This document shows, piece after piece, positions 13,841 through 17,659 of a stretch of DNA of 17,659 bases. Position 1 is the stretch's first letter. Every line of letters begins with the position of its first letter. The position numbers were made by a program, and so were the translations under genes. The DNA comes from Pseudomonadota bacterium. Its GTDB lineage: Bacteria > Myxococcota_A > Polyangia > Polyangiales > Polyangiaceae. The stretch is taken from contig JAEWOQ010000056.1 of NCBI GenBank assembly GCA_023460875.1, forward strand, positions 1 to 17,659, in the 5' to 3' direction. The notes under the pieces were generated by a model. It saw nothing but the letters and a program-made list of their open reading frames with translations, was not told where the DNA came from and did no database searches.

Positions 13841-14665
13841 CTACTTGCCATGCGCGAGCTCGACGGCGTGCCCCGCGGTGGTCGGTTGGCTCGGGAACAC
13901 TGCGGTCTTCAGTCCGGCCTTCTCGAGGGCCAGCGCGGAGGCGGCGAGATCGTAGACCAGCCCCCACTCGACGCCCTCCGCGGCACTCGCGAAGAACAGC
14001 GACGACCCTGTGCAGCCCTTCGCCATGCTCTCGATGGTCTCACCGGTCATGGTCAGATCGGGGCCTCCCATGCCGCGACCGCGCTTGCGGGCGGTCCCGC
14101 CGCTGAGCCGCCAGATCGCCGAGCCGCGATCCGCGAGGATGGCCCCGACGAGGCTGCACTTCGCCGGGTTCGAGAGCTGTGTCTCGGGCATCGTCGTCAC
14201 CTTGGACGGGTAGTCGGGGCGAGTGTCCGTCTCCACGGCGACGGACTTCGGCCCCAGCTTGCCGAGCTCGTTCAAATAGGTAGTGACCCAGCCGGGCCGG
14301 GCTTGGCGATGAACGCGCACGACCACGTCCTGGTCCGCGATGTGCTCCTTGGCCTCTTCGAGCTTGGCGCGCAGCTCCGTGAGGCCGTCGGGGTTGGGGG
14401 TCCCGTCCGGCTTCATCACGACGGTGCGGGAGAAGCCCACCCGCGGGCTCACCTCGTCCACGGCGAGCTCGGGCGGGCCCTTGGGGAGCGCCGCGACGGG
14501 CTCCGGCTCCGTGGTGTCTGGCGCCGGAGCGCTCGCCTCGGTGGTGTCTTTCTTCTTGTCGTCGCAGCCGACGGTGGCTCCGCACAGCGCGAGGCCGACC
14601 GCCGCCGCGAGCAGGCGGCTCCTCCGAGAGCTCAGCTGTGGCCGAAGCGTAGTGGTCCTGGTCAT
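13841..14665 (-). CDS. Lipoprotein with two ExbD/TolR-like periplasmic domains
   Basis: From ATG at 14665 the 274-residue product has a signal sequence ending in a lipobox-like GATVGC, followed by a charged, Pro/Thr/Glu-rich linker. The mature part contains two segments that resemble the periplasmic domain of ExbD/TolR. The first includes FSRTVVMKPDG, DVVVRVHRQARPGWVTTYLNELGKLG and KSVAVET. The second includes GSSLFFASAAEGVEWGLVYDL and AGLKTAVFPS. Normal ExbD is held by an N-terminal helix that works with ExbB; here a lipid anchor replaces it, so energy coupling is unlikely and a binding or scaffolding role is more plausible. The frame extends upstream to GTG 14716, which looks non-coding. 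The gene is 24 bp upstream of the unidentified 13202-13816 gene. Confidence 0.68.
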   Translation of the reverse strand: MTRTTTLRPQLSSRRSRLLAAAVGLALCGATVGCDDKKKDTTEASAPAPDTTEPEPVAALPKGPPELAVDEVSPRVGFSRTVVMKPDGTPNPDGLTELRAKLEEAKEHIADQDVVVRVHRQARPGWVTTYLNELGKLGPKSVAVETDTRPDYPSKVTTMPETQLSNPAKCSLVGAILADRGSAIWRLSGGTARKRGRGMGGPDLTMTGETIESMAKGCTGSSLFFASAAEGVEWGLVYDLAASALALEKAGLKTAVFPSQPTTAGHAVELAHGK

Positions 14666-14793
14666 CGGCGCGCGATTGTGGCCTCCGCGAGCCAGAGTGT
14701 CGACCCGACGGATCACGGCGTTCGGACGGCGGGTCGATTACACTCCGCTGCAGCTCCGCTACACCTTCGCAAATACTCTGCCGGACCCCCAAC

Positions 14794-15831
14794 ATGTTCA
14801 GCTCCCAGCGCGCCATTGGTTTGCTCGCCTCCGCCGTCGACCGCATGGCCACCGCCGCCGTGCGCATGGGCCGCACGACGCCCTGGTCTCCCGAGGGGGA
14901 CGAGCTGTTCGAGCTCTACGAGAGCATCGCCAGCTTCTACGAGGCGCGCGGGCCGAGCTTCTTCCCCGACCCCGCGCCCATCGAGCCCTGGGTGGTGCGG
15001 CGCGAGAACGCCGCGGACCTGAGCTGGCCTTCGCGCCACGAGCTCTTGGACCGCGCCGTAGCGGCGGAGCTGTCGGACTACGTGGCCAACTCGGCCTGTC
15101 ACGTGCGCCTGCGTTCGCGGCTTGACGAGGGGGGGCAGCGTCGCCCGGTGGCCGTGTTCATCCACGGCTATCTGGCTGGCACCTACGCCGTGGAGGAGCG
15201 GGTCTGGCCCTTGGCGCGCCTGGATCGCCTCGGCTTCGACACGGCGCTGTTCACCCTGCCTTTTCATGGCCTCCGGGCGGTGACGGGGACCCGCAGCGCC
15301 CCACCGTTCCCGGGGCGCGACCCCGCCATCAACATCGAGACCTTCCGGCAGTCCGTCTGCGATCTACGGGATTTTCTCGGGTGGCTGCGGAGGGAAGGGC
15401 ACCCCGCCGTCGGCTTGGTGGGCATGAGCTTGGGGGGCTACACGGCGGCCCTCACGGCGACGGTGGACCCAGACCTCGCGTTCCTGGTCCCGGTGATCCC
15501 TCTGGCGTGCCTCGTGGACTTCGCCGTGGAGCAGGGGCATTTGCCCATCGGCTCGCCGCGGGCCTTGCGCCTCGAGCGGGCCCTGCGCCGCGCGTACGGC
15601 TCGGTGAGCCCCTGTGGCCGTCCGCCCCTGGTGGAGGGACGTCGCGTGTTGGTCATTGGTGCGCGGGCGGATCAGATCACCAGGGTGAACCACGCGCGTC
15701 GCCTCGCGCACCATTTCTCGGCGCCCCTCCACGTCTGGCCGGGGGGGCACCTCGTGCAGTGGGGACGCGCGGAGGCGTTCGCTCGGCTAGCAGAGCACCT
15801 CAGCGCCTCCGTGCGCCTCCCGCGCGGTTGA
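14794..15831 (+). CDS. Alpha/beta-hydrolase fold protein
   Basis: The 345-residue protein has an alpha-helical N-terminal part (about 1-115) followed by a hydrolase core. The oxyanion-hole strand is VFIHGYLAG (His124-Gly125), the nucleophile elbow is GMSLGG with Ser212, and the likely acid and base are Asp293 (GARADQIT) and His319 (WPGGHLVQW), completing a Ser-Asp-His triad. A serine esterase or lipase-like reaction is expected; the substrate is unknown. The long N-terminal part and the strand TALFTLPFHG recall ABHD18-type hydrolases, without certainty. There is no signal peptide, and the start lacks a Shine-Dalgarno. It is divergent from the ExbD-like lipoprotein and converges on the 3D-domain gene. 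Confidence 0.85.
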   Translation: MFSSQRAIGLLASAVDRMATAAVRMGRTTPWSPEGDELFELYESIASFYEARGPSFFPDPAPIEPWVVRRENAADLSWPSRHELLDRAVAAELSDYVANSACHVRLRSRLDEGGQRRPVAVFIHGYLAGTYAVEERVWPLARLDRLGFDTALFTLPFHGLRAVTGTRSAPPFPGRDPAINIETFRQSVCDLRDFLGWLRREGHPAVGLVGMSLGGYTAALTATVDPDLAFLVPVIPLACLVDFAVEQGHLPIGSPRALRLERALRRAYGSVSPCGRPPLVEGRRVLVIGARADQITRVNHARRLAHHFSAPLHVWPGGHLVQWGRAEAFARLAEHLSASVRLPRG

Positions 15832-15866
15832 CGGGCGCGGTTGATGGACGCGGTTGATGGGCGCGG
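15823..15866. repeat. 13-bp tandem repeat over the hydrolase stop codon
   Basis: CGCGGTTGACGGG (15823-15835), CGCGGTTGATGGA (15836-15848) and CGCGGTTGATGGG (15849-15861) are followed by a five-base partial copy. Each full copy contains TGA, at 15829, 15842 and 15855. The first is the real stop, and the three together cover all three frames. Confidence 0.95.
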
Positions 15867-15881
15867 GCAGCGGTGCTGCCC
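15865..15881 (+). terminator. Hairpin downstream of the hydrolase gene
   Basis: GGGCAGC (15865-15871) and GCTGCCC (15875-15881) form a perfect 7-bp stem with a 3-nt loop, 33 bp past the hydrolase stop and between convergent genes. No T-run follows, so terminator function is inferred from position and stem strength. Confidence 0.45.
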
Positions 15882-15909
15882 GTTAGTGGAAGATGGGGCG
15901 GATCAACAG

Positions 15910-15931
15910 GACCGAGCGGAGACCGAGCGGT
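15910..15931. repeat. 11-bp direct repeat at the end of the 3D-domain gene
   Basis: GACCGAGCGGA (15910-15920) is followed by GACCGAGCGGT (15921-15931), the last base of which is the first base of the minus-strand gene's TGA stop in plus-strand order. This repeat and the 13-bp repeat of the hydrolase both sit in the 99-bp spacer of a convergent gene pair. Confidence 0.8.
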
Positions 15932-15943
15932 CAGTTCGCTCGG
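15923..15943 (-). terminator. Hairpin with the stop codon in its loop
   Basis: CCGAGCG (15923-15929) pairs with CGCTCGG (15937-15943). The 7-nt loop contains the TGA stop (15931-15933) of the minus-strand 3D-domain gene. The arrangement matches that at 1092-1107. No U-tract is present. Confidence 0.4.
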
Positions 15944-16884
15944 GCGCATCGGGAGGTGCCGACGTAGACGTGGACGCCGCCGTTGCTCGGTACGCGCTGG
16001 TTCCACAGGCGCGTGAAGGCGGGTTGGCCGGTGAAGACGTCGACGTGCTTGCCCTTCACCCGGAGGCCGCGATCCTGGGCGATGAAGCAACCATCGTGCG
16101 GTGTCCCGGCCTCGTCGCGCGGCGCCCCGTCGTACTCGGGGATGTAGATGGGCGTGCCCAAGGGGATGACCGCGCTATCCACCGCGACGGTGAGCATCGG
16201 GGTGATGGGCTTCCCCATCGCGCCTCGTCCCCAGGGGAACTGGTGACGGCTGAGCACGTCGAAGCAGATGCGCTGCTCCGTGCGCGGACAGACGCGGGCG
16301 CAGGAGCAGTCGCGCTTCGCGAAGCTCACCGTCTCGCCGCTGCTCAACGTACCGCTGCCTTGCACGCAGATCGCGTCGTGAAACTCGACGGGCACCGTGC
16401 GGATGGTGTTGCAGCTGGCGTCCTTCAGGGGCGTGGTCTCCCCGTCGAACTCCGCCTCGTTCGGGAAGTCGTAGTAGGTGTTCCGGAAGACGCCCAACAG
16501 ACGGCCGTCGGGCGCGGCGCTTCCAGGGAGCTGCAGCGACGCCACGGGCCACGGCCCTTGATGGGTCTCCTCCAAGGTCCAGTCTCGCTTGGGCGGCGGC
16601 GGGCCGATGCGGATCGTGGTCGTGGAGCGCGCTGGCGAGGGGGGCTCCTCGACCAGCTGGGAGGGCGTGAGATGGGCGGAGGCGTGGTCGGAGCTCGGCT
16701 CGTCACCGGAGACGAGGGGCTCCCCCATCCAGTGGGAGCCGGAGGTGGCGCAGGCGGGGGCGACGGCAACCAGCAGGCAGACGACGGAAAGGGAGCGCAA
16801 GCGGGGGGCGGGGGCGCAGAGACGAGGTGAGCAGCGGTGCGAGAGGAGCCGCGCGAGCCACGGAGCGGCCCAGAGGCCTTTCAT
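15931..16884 (-). CDS. Lipoprotein with C-terminal 3D (double-psi beta-barrel) domain
   Basis: The 317-residue product begins with a long basic head and a hydrophobic helix ending in the lipobox APAC (Cys45). A Pro/Ser-rich linker and a cysteine-containing middle part (DCSCARVC) follow. The last 90 residues fit the 3D domain: TVAVDSAVIPLGTPIYIPEYDG, IAQDRGLRVKGKHVDVF and GVHVYVG. The three aspartates that name the domain would be Asp236, Asp271 and Asp282. Such domains share the MltA/lytic-transglycosylase fold and cut or bind peptidoglycan. ATG at 16884 has GGGGAG upstream and overlaps the stop of the truncated-haemoglobin gene in ATGA; the frame open to 16992 is a shadow of that gene. Confidence 0.8.
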   Translation of the reverse strand: MKGLWAAPWLARLLSHRCSPRLCAPAPRLRSLSVVCLLVAVAPACATSGSHWMGEPLVSGDEPSSDHASAHLTPSQLVEEPPSPARSTTTIRIGPPPPKRDWTLEETHQGPWPVASLQLPGSAAPDGRLLGVFRNTYYDFPNEAEFDGETTPLKDASCNTIRTVPVEFHDAICVQGSGTLSSGETVSFAKRDCSCARVCPRTEQRICFDVLSRHQFPWGRGAMGKPITPMLTVAVDSAVIPLGTPIYIPEYDGAPRDEAGTPHDGCFIAQDRGLRVKGKHVDVFTGQPAFTRLWNQRVPSNGGVHVYVGTSRCARAN

Positions 16885-17366
16885 CGGGGCTCCCCAGAGG
16901 GGGCGGAGCTGCTCGGAGAGGTCGGCAGGATGCACTCGGTGCCCAGGTCCCGCGTGATGACCCGTCGCAGGCGCTCGTTGTGCTCGATCCACTCGCGGAT
17001 GACGTCCTCGGGGGCGGAGAAATCCGCCAGCGTCTTCTCGAGGATGCGCAGGCGCCGGTTGAAATGTCCGCCGAGGATTGGATGCTGAGCGTGGGCGCGG
17101 GCCAGGGGGCGCCCGCTGTAGTTGGAGGGGCCGCCGAGGTGTGCCGCGGCGAACTCGTACTCGAACTGCTTGAGGCGCTCGAGGTCCACAGATCGGAAGA
17201 AGAAGCCGATCATGACGTCGTTGACGACCCGGTCGACGAAGGTGTCGATGATGGGTCGCAGGCGAGCTTCCCCTCCAAGGCGCTCGAAGGCACTGCTCGC
17301 CGCGCCACTGCTCTCCGAGGCGCGGTCGCTCGGTCGGTCATCCCCCAAAGAACGGCGCTGCTGCAT
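16881..17366 (-). CDS. Truncated (2-on-2) haemoglobin, group I-like
   Basis: From ATG at 17366 the product is 161 residues, with a polar head of about 24 residues and then the globin. It has AFERLGGEARLRPIIDTFVDRVV (helices A-B), FFFRSVDLERLKQFE (CD-E), LGGPSNYSGRPL (EF) and AHAQHPI with the proximal His92. Truncated haemoglobins bind oxygen or nitric oxide on heme and often detoxify NO. Two distal-pocket positions look unusual: B10 appears to be Val44 in place of Tyr/Phe, and E11 Glu69 in place of Gln or Leu. This start has no Shine-Dalgarno; a GTG at 17552 is in frame but would add a tail made of 15-bp repeats. The stop overlaps the downstream 3D-domain gene start. Confidence 0.85.
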   Translation of the reverse strand: MQQRRSLGDDRPSDRASESSGAASSAFERLGGEARLRPIIDTFVDRVVNDVMIGFFFRSVDLERLKQFEYEFAAAHLGGPSNYSGRPLARAHAQHPILGGHFNRRLRILEKTLADFSAPEDVIREWIEHNERLRRVITRDLGTECILPTSPSSSAPSGEPR

Positions 17367-17433
17367 GGGAGGGCAGTGTACACGAGGACTTTCGCCGTGC
17401 AGGAATCTCCTGCAGCGGGGAGGACGCCGCCCC

Positions 17434-17659
17434 TCAGCGGAGCGGAGGCTGGCCTCTCGGCTCGGGTTCTGGCCGCGCGGGTTCTGGCCGCGCGGGTTCT
17501 GGGGGCTCGGGGCCTGAAGGCTCGGGGCCTGGAGTGAGCTGCGGTTGCGCACCTCGCAGCGCTGGCGCAGAAGGAATGCCCTCTCCGTCCTCGACGGAGC
17601 TGCCCTCCGCCAACGGCGCCTCCGCCCCTCGCACCGGCACGAGGGGCGAGCCGGGGGAC
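17434..17659 (-). CDS. Possible C-terminal end of a gene entering from the right
   Basis: A minus-strand frame runs from the window edge to a stop at 17434 with no in-frame stop. The sequence is Pro/Glu/Ala/Gly-rich, ends in a Pro-Glu-Pro-Ala-Arg repeating segment and contains no domain. It may be the disordered tail of a protein whose main part lies beyond the window. It precedes the truncated-haemoglobin gene by 67 bp on the same strand. Without the upstream part I cannot exclude that this is a chance open frame over repetitive DNA. Confidence 0.35.
   Translation of the reverse strand, partial: SPGSPLVPVRGAEAPLAEGSSVEDGEGIPSAPALRGAQPQLTPGPEPSGPEPPEPARPEPARPEPEPRGQPPLR
17461..17535. repeat. 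15-bp tandem repeat, five imperfect copies
   Basis: CTCGGGTTCTGGCCG, CGCGGGTTCTGGCCG, CGCGGGTTCTGGGGG, CTCGGGGCCTGAAGG and CTCGGGGCCTGGAGT lie head to tail in 15-bp steps. They fall between the truncated haemoglobin gene and the right edge. In the possible partial gene they would encode a five-residue Pro/Glu-rich repeat, so the frame is kept. Confidence 0.9.

Noticed and set aside
13274..15022. 582-residue plus-strand open frame
   Set aside because: It runs antisense to the ExbD-like lipoprotein and its partner; its composition is Arg/Gly/Ala/Leu-rich with no domain, as expected from the complement of GC-rich codons.

Overview
This is a very GC-rich chromosomal window. By eye roughly seven bases in ten are G or C, with strong G/C preference at third codon positions and many GTG and TTG starts. 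Several small lipoproteins rich in cysteine, an RpoH-like sigma factor with a long charged N-terminus, a stand-alone receiver domain and a lipoprotein carrying ExbD-like domains all suggest a myxobacterium-like bacterium (Myxococcota, perhaps Polyangia). This is inferred from gene style; there is no rRNA or other marker in the window to prove it. I found no insertion sequence, phage gene, CRISPR array, tRNA or rRNA.

Layout, left to right. Positions 1-1098 hold no convincing gene; the stretch has a 13-G run, a 13-bp triplet repeat and hairpins. Positions 1099-3135 (minus) are a two-gene ferritin-like unit. Positions 3423-4670 (minus) encode a ThiO-like glycine oxidase, followed by a two-span membrane protein at 4802-5428 (minus). 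Positions 5607-6140 (plus) encode a zinc-ribbon membrane protein. Next come three plus-strand lipoproteins (6348-6953, 6950-7459 and 7514-8146), the first two overlapping, then ffh (8268-9923) and a small STAS-like protein (10034-10468). Facing these is a sigma factor-rsmI pair on the minus strand (12485 down to 10494). Beyond are a receiver-domain protein (12741-13160, plus), an ExbD-like lipoprotein with an unidentified partner (14665 down to 13202, minus), an alpha/beta hydrolase (14794-15831, plus), and a minus-strand pair made of a truncated haemoglobin and a 3D-domain lipoprotein (17366 down to 15931). The C-terminal end of one more gene may enter from the right edge.

Housekeeping functions are protein targeting (Ffh), 16S rRNA methylation (RsmI) and thiamine-thiazole synthesis (ThiO). 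Around them is an envelope-rich accessory set of five lipoproteins and two membrane proteins, with likely iron or oxygen chemistry from the two ferritin-like proteins and the truncated haemoglobin.

The most distinctive signal that no gene explains is a recurring family of unrelated short tandem repeats with periods of 11-17 bp, lying in gene ends and spacers. At the ends of ffh and of the hydrolase the repeated unit contains the stop codon and its period is not a multiple of three, so the copies place a stop codon in all three frames. Where the repeats fall inside coding sequence their period is 15 bp and keeps the frame. Other points of note are an internally duplicated 8-cysteine module, a truncated haemoglobin with an altered distal pocket, and a lipoprotein that appears to carry two ExbD-like domains without the ExbD membrane helix.
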